Shown here piece by piece: positions 52,916 through 60,640 of a DNA stretch of 64,000 nucleotides. Position numbers and translations under genes: made by a program. This DNA is from Acetatifactor sp. Its GTDB lineage: Bacteria; Bacillota; Clostridia; Lachnospirales; Lachnospiraceae. The stretch spans positions 50,338 through 114,337 of the forward strand of contig JAEEVF010000012.1 of assembly GCA_016290775.1 (NCBI GenBank). Direction: 5' to 3'. The notes under the pieces were generated by a model. The model was not told the origin of the DNA. It did no database searches and saw only the letters and a list, made by a program, of their open reading frames with translations. Numbering within the stretch: the first letter of the stretch is position 1; each line of letters begins with the position of its first letter.

Positions 52916-53771
52916 TTATGGAATGGACCAATATCAGGTCGGAAAAACGAATAAGTTTGTGAAGGTCCTGTTCTACATAGGTCTCGTGATCTGGGCAGTG
53001 ATCGACTTGTTCCCCATTTACTGGATGTTCACTTTCTCCTTAAAGAACAATGAGGAAGTATACGGCGCGAACGTTATGGGTCTGCCGAAGAGTTGGCTAT
53101 GGTCCAACTACGCTAAGGCAATGACCACTGGTAACATGCCCCTTTATTTCATGAACAGTATCATCGTAACGGTAACAGCCATTTTGATCTCACTGATCGC
53201 AGCTTTGATGGCAACCTATGCCATCACTCGTATCGTATGGAAGGCAAGCAATCTGATGAACAGCTTCTTCATGCTGGGTATCACGATTCCCATCCATGCA
53301 TCCGTAGTACCTATTTTCATCACGCTGAGCAGAATGAAGATGCTGAATTCTTATTGGTCACTGATCATTCCATATTCCGCATTCTCGCTGTCCATGGCAA
53401 TCTTGATCTGTACGGGCTTCATGAATGATATCCCGAAGGATCTGGATGAGGCGGCAAAGATTGACGGTTGCGGACTGTGGCAGACCTTCGGCTGGATCAT
53501 CGTTCCTTTGATGAAACCCGCCCTGGCAACAATCAGCATTTACACCTTCCTGCAGTGCTGGAACGAACTGATGTTTGCAAACGTATTTATCAGCGATAAG
53601 AAATTCAAGACCTTGCCCGTTGGTATCCAGGCTCTGGCCGGACAGCATACCATTGAATGGGGTCCCATTGGTGCAGCGCTGGTAATCGCAACGTTCCCTA
53701 CGTTGTTCGCTTACATCTTCATGAGCAAGTCCATCCAGGAAAGCTTCATTGCAGGTGCGGTAAAAGGTTAA
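52893..53771 (+). CDS. Sugar ABC transporter permease, UgpE/MalG-type
   Basis: 292 residues, six membrane helices, EAA loop DLDEAAKIDGCGLWQTFGW and the usual C-terminal FIAGAVKG. ATG 52893 is chosen because GGAGAGGGAG (52879-52888) lies just before it; a start at 52866 would extend the protein by nine residues without a site. It completes the second importer. The following YesM/YesN pair probably senses the same sugar and controls this operon. Confidence 0.93.
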   Translation: MAGKNTFDYGMDQYQVGKTNKFVKVLFYIGLVIWAVIDLFPIYWMFTFSLKNNEEVYGANVMGLPKSWLWSNYAKAMTTGNMPLYFMNSIIVTVTAILISLIAALMATYAITRIVWKASNLMNSFFMLGITIPIHASVVPIFITLSRMKMLNSYWSLIIPYSAFSLSMAILICTGFMNDIPKDLDEAAKIDGCGLWQTFGWIIVPLMKPALATISIYTFLQCWNELMFANVFISDKKFKTLPVGIQALAGQHTIEWGPIGAALVIATFPTLFAYIFMSKSIQESFIAGAVKG

Positions 53772-53806
53772 CTTTGATTTAAATCATCCCTTAATAATCC
53801 TTATGA

Positions 53807-53840
53807 AAGGGCAGGTCGAAAGATCTGCTCTTTCTTTTTT
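53807..53840 (+). terminator. Terminator after the second importer operon
   Basis: The stem AAAGGGCAGGTC / GATCTGCTCTTT (about 53806-53817 with 53822-53833, with one G-T pair) around the loop GAAA ends in a C and six or more T residues. Confidence 0.8.
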
Positions 53841-53900
53841 TGAAAAAAAGTGTTAGAATAGTCGTAAATTGGGGTATTGTTTCAAAAACGAGGGCAGAAA

Positions 53901-55808
53901 ATGGCTGAAAACGCACCGGAAAAAGTGCATAAGGAACAGACGCCGAAGGAGAAGGTGCCGAAGGAAAAGGTGGCCAAGGAAAAGGCACCAAAGGAAAAGG
54001 CACCGAAGGAGAAGGTGACCAAGGAGAAGGCGTCGAAGGAAATGGCGCCCAAAGAGACGAAGAGTTGGTCGCTCTCGGGAAAGCTTCGTATGATGGTCAT
54101 CTATAGCATCTTCGTGATTCTTTTGGCATTCTTTATTTCCGTATATTTCTTCTCCCGCAAGGAGAGAATGGATTCGGCGGAACGCGAATCGGAAAACCTG
54201 ATCGGCAGTATCTCCAACGGTATTCATTCCGACATGGAAGGATATAAGGAGCTGTCCCGTCTGATCATGGTGGAGGAGCACGTGGTCGCGTACCTTCGCG
54301 CAAAGAAGGATGACGTGGACAGGGACATGATCAATATCACTCGAAATGGCATTTTTGACATTCTGAACGTGACCGTAAACGTGGACTCCGTCTTTATCTT
54401 CCGCGAGGACGGCGAATACATGTCCACAAACCGCGGCATCTATATGTTCGACCACGAGCGCATGGAGACCGATGAGTGGAAGGCGGACATCTTAGCTCAC
54501 CTTGGAAGGTCCGTGATCTCGGTCAACAGTAACAACACGATCTTTAAGAACAATAATAGACCCGTGATCACCATCGGACGTGCCATCTACGACGTGCTGA
54601 CGCAGCGCCGAACGGGCCTGCTCCTGATGAACATTTCCGATGCCGTTCTTGAGCAGGAGATTGCCGCCACCTGGAACGACAACGTGTGCATTCTTGACAC
54701 GGACGGACAGTTTCTTGCCGGAAACGAACTCATAAAGAAATATTATACCAAGGGCGAATTTGGCGATGAGGTGGTGCATAAGACAAAAACCACGAAAGCG
54801 GGAAAGATGCTGGTCTCCGGCGCCAAGATGGAGGAGATGCCTCTCGTGATCCTGTGCGTAACGCCCCTAAATGAAACCTTTGTGCCCTTCGAGACTGCGT
54901 ACGTGCTGATCTTCCTGCTTTTGATGGTCGTGATCGTCGTGTTTGTTGCCGGAGGCTTCATCACCAGGAATATCACCAGTCCCGTGTTCCAGCTGACGTC
55001 CGCCATGGAAAAGAACCGTGAGGAAGGAAAGCTCGAACACATCAACGTGGTGAACGTTCAAAATGAGATCGGCATGTTGGAGGACGGATATAACAACATG
55101 ATCGATCACGTAAACGATCTGATCAAGCGACTGATCGAGAACGAGAAGATCCTGCAGAAGGCGGAGATGCGCGTGCTTCACGAGCAGATCAAACCGCACT
55201 TTCTTTACAACTCCCTTGAGACCATTGGCTTTCTGGCCATGGACGCGGGGGCGGAGAACGTGCACACTGCCTTAGAAACCTTGGGAAGCTTTTACCGCAA
55301 CTTCTTGAGCAAGGGTGATCGTGAGATCCCGTTAAAGAGGGAGATCTGCATCGTGCAGGATTATCTGCGCCTGCAAAAGCTTCGTTACGGAGACATTTTG
55401 AAGGATGAATATGACATCGCCGAGAACACGAAGGAGTGCATCATCCCGAAACTGATCCTGCAGCCCTTGGTTGAAAACAGTATTTATCACGGCATCCGCC
55501 TTAAGGGTGAGGAAGGTCTGATCAAGATCACGAGCCGCATGGAGGAAGACGTGCTGCACATCTACGTGCGCGACACAGGCGTCGGCATGCCGAAGGAGCA
55601 GATCGACAAGGTGTTGCTCCCGAGAGAGGGCGAGAGGTCAGGAGAACTGCCGGAAAGCTTTGGACTTTGGGGCACCATCGAAAGGATCAGGTGCTTCTGC
55701 GATGATGATGACGTGGTTCGGATCCGAAGCGAAGAGGGCGAATATACGGAGGTTGAGTTCATTATTCCGCAAAGAAGAATGGAGAGAACGGAAGATGAGG
55801 AAATATAG
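53901..55808 (+). CDS. YesM-type sensor histidine kinase with Lys/Glu-rich N-terminal repeat
   Basis: 635 residues. A cytoplasmic N-terminus of about 55 residues carries seven or so KEK(A/V)PKE-like pentapeptides, unusual for this family. A first membrane helix (about 65-88), an extracytoplasmic sensor of about 250 residues, a second helix (about 333-355) and a HAMP domain follow. The kinase core has the phospho-acceptor His433 in KPHFLYNSLE, an N box in QPLVENSIYHG and a G box DTGVGMP. YesM kinases with YesN regulators control carbohydrate import genes. ATG 53901 has GAGGG upstream; TTG 53877 is unlikely. The response regulator overlaps by 14 bases. Confidence 0.92.
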   Translation: MAENAPEKVHKEQTPKEKVPKEKVAKEKAPKEKAPKEKVTKEKASKEMAPKETKSWSLSGKLRMMVIYSIFVILLAFFISVYFFSRKERMDSAERESENLIGSISNGIHSDMEGYKELSRLIMVEEHVVAYLRAKKDDVDRDMINITRNGIFDILNVTVNVDSVFIFREDGEYMSTNRGIYMFDHERMETDEWKADILAHLGRSVISVNSNNTIFKNNNRPVITIGRAIYDVLTQRRTGLLLMNISDAVLEQEIAATWNDNVCILDTDGQFLAGNELIKKYYTKGEFGDEVVHKTKTTKAGKMLVSGAKMEEMPLVILCVTPLNETFVPFETAYVLIFLLLMVVIVVFVAGGFITRNITSPVFQLTSAMEKNREEGKLEHINVVNVQNEIGMLEDGYNNMIDHVNDLIKRLIENEKILQKAEMRVLHEQIKPHFLYNSLETIGFLAMDAGAENVHTALETLGSFYRNFLSKGDREIPLKREICIVQDYLRLQKLRYGDILKDEYDIAENTKECIIPKLILQPLVENSIYHGIRLKGEEGLIKITSRMEEDVLHIYVRDTGVGMPKEQIDKVLLPREGERSGELPESFGLWGTIERIRCFCDDDDVVRIRSEEGEYTEVEFIIPQRRMERTEDEEI

Positions 55809-56553
55809 AGTCATGCTCATAGATGATGAGCAATCAGCACGAAAACTCATGCGGGCTTCCATCGGCTGGGAGAGCCTGAACATGGAAGTGGTCGGAGAAG
55901 CGGCCAGCGGCATCGAGGCCATCAACGTCATTGACGAAATGCGCCCTGACATCGCATTCGTGGACATCTCGATGCCCTTTATGAACGGCATTGAATTCAC
56001 TGAGGTTGCGACGGCGAGATATCCCAATCTGATCATTATCATTATGACGGCGCTGGATCAATTTGAGTATGCAAGGAAGTGCGTGAGCCTTCCCGTGTTC
56101 GAGTATATGCTAAAGCCCATGGTGCGTTCGGAGATCACAGCCGTTTTGGAGCGGGTGAAGAAAAGACTTGACGAGCGCGAGGATCCTGAGGAGGAAAGCG
56201 CGGCAGAGAACGCCGGCGGTCCTGAGATCGAGCCCAACACTATGGAGCAGATCCAGAAGTTCATCGAGGCAAACTACACGGATTCCAAGATCAATCTGGC
56301 GTCCGTGGCGGAGCAGTTTGGGTTTAGCCCAAGCTATCTGAGCCGAAAGTTCAAGCAGGAGACGGGAAAGAACTTTGTGGAGTGCCTGACGGAGTGTCGC
56401 ATGGAAAAGGCCATACAGCTTGCGGAGCAAGGCAAGAAAATGTTTCTTGCGTCCGCCGAGGTGGGCATTCCCGATCCGAATTATTTCGGCAGATGTTTTA
56501 AGAAATATGCCGGCATGAGCTACTCGGAATATGTCGCTTCCCACGCAAAGTAG
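55795..56553 (+). CDS. YesN-type response regulator with AraC DNA-binding domain
   Basis: 252 residues, short for YesN. The receiver domain has the phospho-acceptor Asp57 in FVDISMP and the conserved Lys in YMLKPM. A linker leads to two AraC helix-turn-helix motifs (INLASVAEQFGFSPSYLSRKFK and SAEVGIPDPNYFGRCFKKYAG, each split by its turn). It should receive phosphate from the kinase encoded just upstream (14-base overlap) and activate the importer genes. ATG 55795 has GGAGAG (55781-55786) before it; the longer frame from 55660 lies within the kinase gene. Confidence 0.93.
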   Translation: MRKYRVMLIDDEQSARKLMRASIGWESLNMEVVGEAASGIEAINVIDEMRPDIAFVDISMPFMNGIEFTEVATARYPNLIIIIMTALDQFEYARKCVSLPVFEYMLKPMVRSEITAVLERVKKRLDEREDPEEESAAENAGGPEIEPNTMEQIQKFIEANYTDSKINLASVAEQFGFSPSYLSRKFKQETGKNFVECLTECRMEKAIQLAEQGKKMFLASAEVGIPDPNYFGRCFKKYAGMSYSEYVASHAK

Positions 56554-56582
56554 GGAATGAGCGCGGATTCTTAGGCAAAATC

Positions 56583-56616
56583 ACGAAGACCCCTTGCAGG
56601 GCCTTCGTTTTTTTGT
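56583..56616 (+). terminator. Terminator after the YesN gene
   Basis: The stem ACGAAG-ACCC / GGGC-CTTCGT (56583-56592 with 56599-56608, one mismatch) is followed by TTTTTTT. Confidence 0.75.
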
Positions 56617-56629
56617 GGTTTTTCCCCTC

Positions 56630-56658
56630 TTGCGATTTTTGTAGGGCTGTGTTAGAAT
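56630..56658 (+). promoter_or_regulatory. Sigma-A promoter of the ACT-hom-aspartate kinase cluster
   Basis: TTGCGA (56630-56635) and TAGAAT (56653-56658) are 17 bases apart, about 60 bases before the ACT gene. Confidence 0.6.
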
Positions 56659-56717
56659 ATCTTTCGTCAACGCACATTTGTCTTTCGTAGAAAAACATTT
56701 TGCTTGAGGAGAAAGAA

Positions 56718-57164
56718 ATGCCGACGAATGAAAACGTCTACTACGTTGTAAGGGGAAAGGCTGTTCCGGAGGTGCTTTTGAAGGTTGTGGAAGCAAAGCG
56801 TCTTTTGGAATCCGAAAAGGCCGCGACCGTTCAAGAGGCGGCCCTGGCGGTTGGGATCAGCAGAAGCTCCTTTTACAAGTACAAGGATGATATCTTTGAA
56901 TTTCATGAGAATGCCAAGGGCACCACGGTGACGTTGACTTGTCAGATGGAGGATAAGCCCGGGATCTTGTCAGACGTACTGAAGCTCGTTGCCCGTTATG
57001 GCGCGAACATCCTGACGATCCATCAAAGTATCCCCATCGGAGGGATTGCGTCACTGACGCTTAGCATTCAGATCTTAGAGACGACGGAGGATGTCTCCGG
57101 AATGCTCGAATTAATGGAAAAAGCACCCGGCGTGCACCACGTAAAGGTGTTGTCGAAGGAATAA
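56718..57164 (+). CDS. ACT-domain protein (UPF0735/PheB-like)
   Basis: 148 residues. The N-terminus contains a helix-turn-helix-like segment (ATVQEAALAVGISRSSFYKY), and the C-terminal half is an ACT domain (DKPGILSDVLKLVARYGANILTIHQ). ACT domains bind amino acids and regulate biosynthetic enzymes or transcription. It matches the PheB/UPF0735 family, commonly next to homoserine dehydrogenase in Firmicutes, as here. It may therefore sense threonine, methionine or phenylalanine; this is unproved. ATG 56718 follows GAGGAGAAAG. The hom gene starts 26 bases after the stop. Confidence 0.9.
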   Translation: MPTNENVYYVVRGKAVPEVLLKVVEAKRLLESEKAATVQEAALAVGISRSSFYKYKDDIFEFHENAKGTTVTLTCQMEDKPGILSDVLKLVARYGANILTIHQSIPIGGIASLTLSIQILETTEDVSGMLELMEKAPGVHHVKVLSKE

Positions 57165-57190
57165 ACTAAGGCGAGAAAGAGGAAGCAGAC

Positions 57191-58402
57191 ATGGTAAAGG
57201 TTGCAGTAATGGGATATGGCACCGTCGGCAGCGGCGTTGTCGAAGTGATCGAAAAGAATAAGGACATGATCCAGAAGAAAGCCGGACAGGAGATTGAGGT
57301 CGCTTACATCCTTGATCTGCGTGAGTTCCCGGGTGACCCTTACGAGGCAAAGCTGGTTCATGACGTGAACGTGATCATGGAGGACCCTGAGGTCAAGATC
57401 GTATGTGAGACCATGGGAGGCACCGGCGCGGCATATAAGTTCACCAAGGCAGCACTGGAAAAGGGCAAGAGCGTCTGCACCTCCAATAAGGAGATGGTGG
57501 CAAAGTACGGCCCCGAGCTGATCAAGACGGCGCGCGAGCATGCCTGCCATTATCTGTTTGAAGCCAGCGTGGGCGGCGGCATCCCCATCATCCGTCCCCT
57601 GAATGATTCGCTGACGGCGGAGAAGATCGAGTCGATCACCGGTATCCTAAACGGCACGACCAATTATATCCTGACGAAGATGGAGCGTGAGGACAAGAGC
57701 TTTGACGTGGCCCTTGCAAGAGCGCAGGAGAAGGGATATGCGGAGCACAATCCCGAAGCGGACGTGGAAGGCTATGATGCCCGCAGAAAGATTGCGATCC
57801 TGGCATCCCTTATGATGGGAAAGCACGTAGACAGCGAAAAGATCCCGACGGAGGGCATCACCAAGATCACGCCTGCGGATTTCGCATATGCCAAGGCAGC
57901 AGGCAGGACCATTAAGCTTCTTGCACGCGCCAAGGCCATTGGTGAGAATTCTCTTGAGGCAATGGTAAGTCCCGTGATGCTGGATAAGGAAAGCCCGCTT
58001 GCCATGGTGAATTTTGTATACAATGCGATCCTTGTCAAGGGGAACATGCTTGGCGAGGCAATGTTTTACGGCAAGGGCGCAGGAAAGCTGGCAACGGCCA
58101 GCGCTGTCGTGAGTGACGTGATCGACTGCACGAGGAATCTCGGCAGAAAGATCCCTTGCGACTGGGACGCACAGGAAGCAACGGTGGAGGACGCAGGCAA
58201 TAACGTTTGCGCTTATTACGTGCGTGCGAAGAAGTCCGCAAAGGCAGCGCTCCTTGCAGCATTTCCTGAGGGAGAGGCGTTGGAGCTTCCCGACCGCGCA
58301 GAGGATCTTGCATATTTCACAAAGCCCATGGCGCACAGCGCGTTCGTAAGCGCATGCGAAAGTCTTGGGGATACAGTGCTTGGAAGCATTCGCTTAGGTT
58401 AG
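57191..58402 (+). CDS. hom: Homoserine dehydrogenase
   Basis: 403 residues. It reduces aspartate semialdehyde to homoserine with NAD(P)H, the branch to threonine and methionine. The Rossmann motif is GYGTVGSGV, catalytic motifs include NGTTNYILTKM and AEADVEGYDA-like PEADVEGYDARRK. The protein is shorter than the usual 430, with at most a reduced C-terminal ACT region, so feedback control may rest on the preceding ACT protein (inference). GAGAAAGAGGAAG precedes the start. Aspartate kinase follows after 33 bases, forming a threonine/methionine pathway operon. Confidence 0.96.
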   Translation: MVKVAVMGYGTVGSGVVEVIEKNKDMIQKKAGQEIEVAYILDLREFPGDPYEAKLVHDVNVIMEDPEVKIVCETMGGTGAAYKFTKAALEKGKSVCTSNKEMVAKYGPELIKTAREHACHYLFEASVGGGIPIIRPLNDSLTAEKIESITGILNGTTNYILTKMEREDKSFDVALARAQEKGYAEHNPEADVEGYDARRKIAILASLMMGKHVDSEKIPTEGITKITPADFAYAKAAGRTIKLLARAKAIGENSLEAMVSPVMLDKESPLAMVNFVYNAILVKGNMLGEAMFYGKGAGKLATASAVVSDVIDCTRNLGRKIPCDWDAQEATVEDAGNNVCAYYVRAKKSAKAALLAAFPEGEALELPDRAEDLAYFTKPMAHSAFVSACESLGDTVLGSIRLG

Positions 58403-58435
58403 GCGAAAGAATAGATCGAAGGAGATACAAAAAAG

Positions 58436-59755
58436 ATGTCTAAGGTAGTGAAGTTTGGCGGGAGCTCACTCGCCAGCGCAGAGCAGTTTGAGAAGGTGGG
58501 CAAGATCATTCGTGCAGACAAGGAGCGCAGGTTTGTGGTTCCTTCCGCACCCGGAAAGAGGTTCAAGGCGGACACGAAGGTGACGGACATGCTTTATGCA
58601 TGCTATGACCTCGCAGAGCAGGGCAAGGATTTTTCAAAGGAACTTTCTGACATTAAGGCCAGATATCAGGAGATCATTGACGGACTTGGACTTAAGCTTT
58701 CATTGGATCAGCAGTTTGCTGAGATTGAAAAGCAGTTCAAGGCAAAGGCCGGAAAGGACTATGCGGCATCCCGCGGCGAGTTCCTCAACGGCATCGTGAT
58801 GGCAAATTATCTTGGATATGAATTCATTGACGCGGCAGAGGTGATCTTCTTTGACGAAGAGGGAAATTTCGAAGCTGAGAAGACGAACGAGGTATTGTCC
58901 GCAAGGCTTGTGGGCGTTAAGAACGCCGTTATCCCCGGATTTTATGGATCCCAGGAAAATGGCAAGGTAAAGACCTTCTCCCGCGGCGGTTCTGACGTGA
59001 CTGGATCCATCGTGGCAAAGGCCGCAAAGGTGGACGTATATGAAAACTGGACCGACGTTTCCGGATTCCTCATTGCGGATCCCCGCATCATCAAGAATCC
59101 CGTCGGCATCGACGTGATCACCTACAGAGAGCTCAGAGAGCTTTCGTACATGGGTGCAGGCGTTTTGCATGAGGATGCGATCTTCCCCGTGCGGCAGCAG
59201 GGCATTCCCATCAATATCCGCAATACGAACGCGCCGGAGGACGGCGGTACTTGGATCGTTGGCAGCACCTGCCAGAAGTCAAAGTACGTGATCACCGGTA
59301 TTGCAGGTAAGAAGGGCTTTTGCGCGATCAACATTGAAAAGGACATGATGAATTCCGAGATCGGTTTTGGCAGAAAGGTGCTGCAGGCCTTTGAGGAGAA
59401 TGGCATTTCCTTCGAGCACGTGCCCTCCGGCATTGACACGCTGACCGTCTTCGTACATCAGGATGAGTTCATGCACAAGGAGCAGAAGGTGGTGGCAGGG
59501 ATCAATCGTCTTGCAAAGCCTGACACCATCGACATCGAGGCAGACCTGGCACTGATCGCAGTGGTGGGCCGTGGCATGAAGTCCACGAGAGGTACTGCAG
59601 GCAGGATCTTCTCCGCACTGGCCCATGCAAACGTCAACGTGCGCATGATCGACCAGGGTTCCTCCGAGCTGAACATCATCATCGGCGTGTCCAATGATGA
59701 TTTCGAGGCGGCCATCAAGGCAATCTATGACATCTTCGTATTGACGAAGCTGTAA
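58436..59755 (+). CDS. lysC: Aspartate kinase
   Basis: 439-residue monofunctional kinase that phosphorylates aspartate, the first step to lysine, threonine and methionine. The N-terminal motif KFGGSS (residues 6-11) and the SRGGSDVTGS loop bind ATP and aspartate. The C-terminal third holds two ACT domains (around VITGIAGKKGFCAI and LIAVVGRGMKSTRGTAG) that give feedback control. Which end product inhibits it is not clear, so the lysC symbol is used only as the usual aspartokinase name. It lies with hom and the ACT protein in one operon ended by a terminator. Confidence 0.95.
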   Translation: MSKVVKFGGSSLASAEQFEKVGKIIRADKERRFVVPSAPGKRFKADTKVTDMLYACYDLAEQGKDFSKELSDIKARYQEIIDGLGLKLSLDQQFAEIEKQFKAKAGKDYAASRGEFLNGIVMANYLGYEFIDAAEVIFFDEEGNFEAEKTNEVLSARLVGVKNAVIPGFYGSQENGKVKTFSRGGSDVTGSIVAKAAKVDVYENWTDVSGFLIADPRIIKNPVGIDVITYRELRELSYMGAGVLHEDAIFPVRQQGIPINIRNTNAPEDGGTWIVGSTCQKSKYVITGIAGKKGFCAINIEKDMMNSEIGFGRKVLQAFEENGISFEHVPSGIDTLTVFVHQDEFMHKEQKVVAGINRLAKPDTIDIEADLALIAVVGRGMKSTRGTAGRIFSALAHANVNVRMIDQGSSELNIIIGVSNDDFEAAIKAIYDIFVLTKL

Positions 59756-59781
59756 AATTTTGCATGGCAAATATTCGCATG

Positions 59782-59813
59782 AAAAGGCGCTGGCTTAGGT
59801 CAGCGCCTTTTGT
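59782..59813 (+). terminator. Terminator of the ACT-hom-aspartate kinase operon
   Basis: The perfect 11-bp stem AAAAGGCGCTG / CAGCGCCTTTT (59782-59792 with 59801-59811) ends in T residues. Confidence 0.85.
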
Positions 59814-59823
59814 GATTTTACGA

Positions 59824-60010
59824 CTCGGCGCGTGGGCATGGACCACCTTCTCAGGCCCGCTCGCGCTAGCTAGTGCAGCGCATCGGTACATAAGGTGTCT
59901 GCAATCGCATATGCCAGTAAAGACTGTCATATGCGTTGCATACGCCACCTAAGTACCGGCGCTTGGCACACCTGCCTGAGAAGGGATCCATAGCCCATCG
60001 CCTCGGATAA
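59824..60010. repeat. About 190-bp imperfect palindrome (large hairpin element)
   Basis: CCTTCTCAGGC (59847-59857) and GCCTGAGAAGG (59974-59984) are perfect inverted parts. Outer arms (GGCGCGTGGGCATGGACC against the segment around 59985-60005) and inner arms (CGGTACATAAGGTG, 59884-59897, against CACCTAAGTACCGG at 59946-59959; CGCATATG near 59926) pair with several mismatches. No gene lies inside. Its size is like the palindrome at 23465-23666, although the sequence is different. It follows the aspartate kinase terminator. Confidence 0.65.
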
Positions 60011-60161
60011 GCTATCCTCACCGACGCAAAGAAATGTGCAATGATATCAAATACATCTTGGAATATTTGCAATAATTTGACATACAAACACTAATTATCA
60101 GAATAAACAGACATATGCAAAATTAATTAGAGAAAAAAGATGACAAAAAAGCAAAAATGTA

Positions 60162-60190
60162 TTGACAAATTCGGTGGGCTGCTGTAAGAT
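60162..60190 (+). promoter_or_regulatory. Strong sigma-A promoter of an orphan transcript
   Basis: A perfect TTGACA (60162-60167) and TAAGAT (60185-60190) are 17 bases apart. The next long ORF does not start for 450 bases, and a terminator intervenes. The stretch 60011-60160 before it is AT-rich and holds nothing else that I can see. Confidence 0.75.
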
Positions 60191-60196
60191 ATGTTT

Positions 60197-60521
60197 AAGG
60201 CAAGAGAGAAAAGAAAAAAGGAGGTACCAAAGACAAGGTACGAAACAGAAGTTTCGGTACTTAGATGAGACAGGATGGAATTCAAGGTACATAGAAACCA
60301 AGGGTGCACGAGTCTAAGTGTACATGAATGAAAAGTAAAAAGGAGTGTTTCGAAGGTATCGGAGATTCCGGATTACGTGAAGGTGGATAAAGTACATCAT
60401 TTCCATCAATGACAACTGAATATCGGAAAACTATCAAACTTGCAAAGGAGGACTGGACCATTGGATAGCATAGTCTGAAAGGGCGTGTCAACGTGGAATT
60501 TGTTGATACGCTCTTTTTTTG
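60197..60521 (+). ncRNA. Putative orphan non-coding RNA of about 320 nt
   Basis: The segment runs from a strong promoter to a rho-independent terminator and contains no ORF above 18 codons. A hairpin GTACGAAAC / GTTTCGGTAC (about 60238-60261, one bulge, loop AGAA) lies near the 5' end. Three purine-rich GGAG(G) runs occur at 60220-60224, 60342-60345 and 60447-60451; none is followed by a convincing start codon, and the last leads only to a TTG with five codons. I do not recognise it as 6S, tmRNA, RNase P, SRP RNA or a T-box. It may be a regulatory RNA or an attenuated leader for the GH3 gene 120 bases downstream. Confidence 0.55.
60479..60521 (+). terminator. Terminator of the orphan transcript
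   Basis: The stem AGGGCGTGTCAAC / GTTGATACGCTCT (about 60480-60492 with 60501-60513, with G-T pairs) is followed by seven T residues. Confidence 0.85.
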
Positions 60522-60640
60522 CGTGATATGACCGTCATGCGCGTGAGAAAGTGTTTCTTAGTTTTTTCTAAAAATTCTGCTTTACCTATGGAAACTTAAG
60601 CCATTTTCATGTATGATAGTGGGTGGTGAGGTGAAGTAAC

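Noticed and set aside
60270..60340. Small peptide genes inside the orphan transcript (9 and 18 codons)
   Set aside because: The ATGs lack ribosome sites at the right distance, and the GGAG runs are not followed by start codons.
60197..60521. 6S RNA, tmRNA or a second T-box
   Set aside because: There is no TGGN T-box sequence, no tRNA-like ends, and no long central bubble flanked by matching arms.
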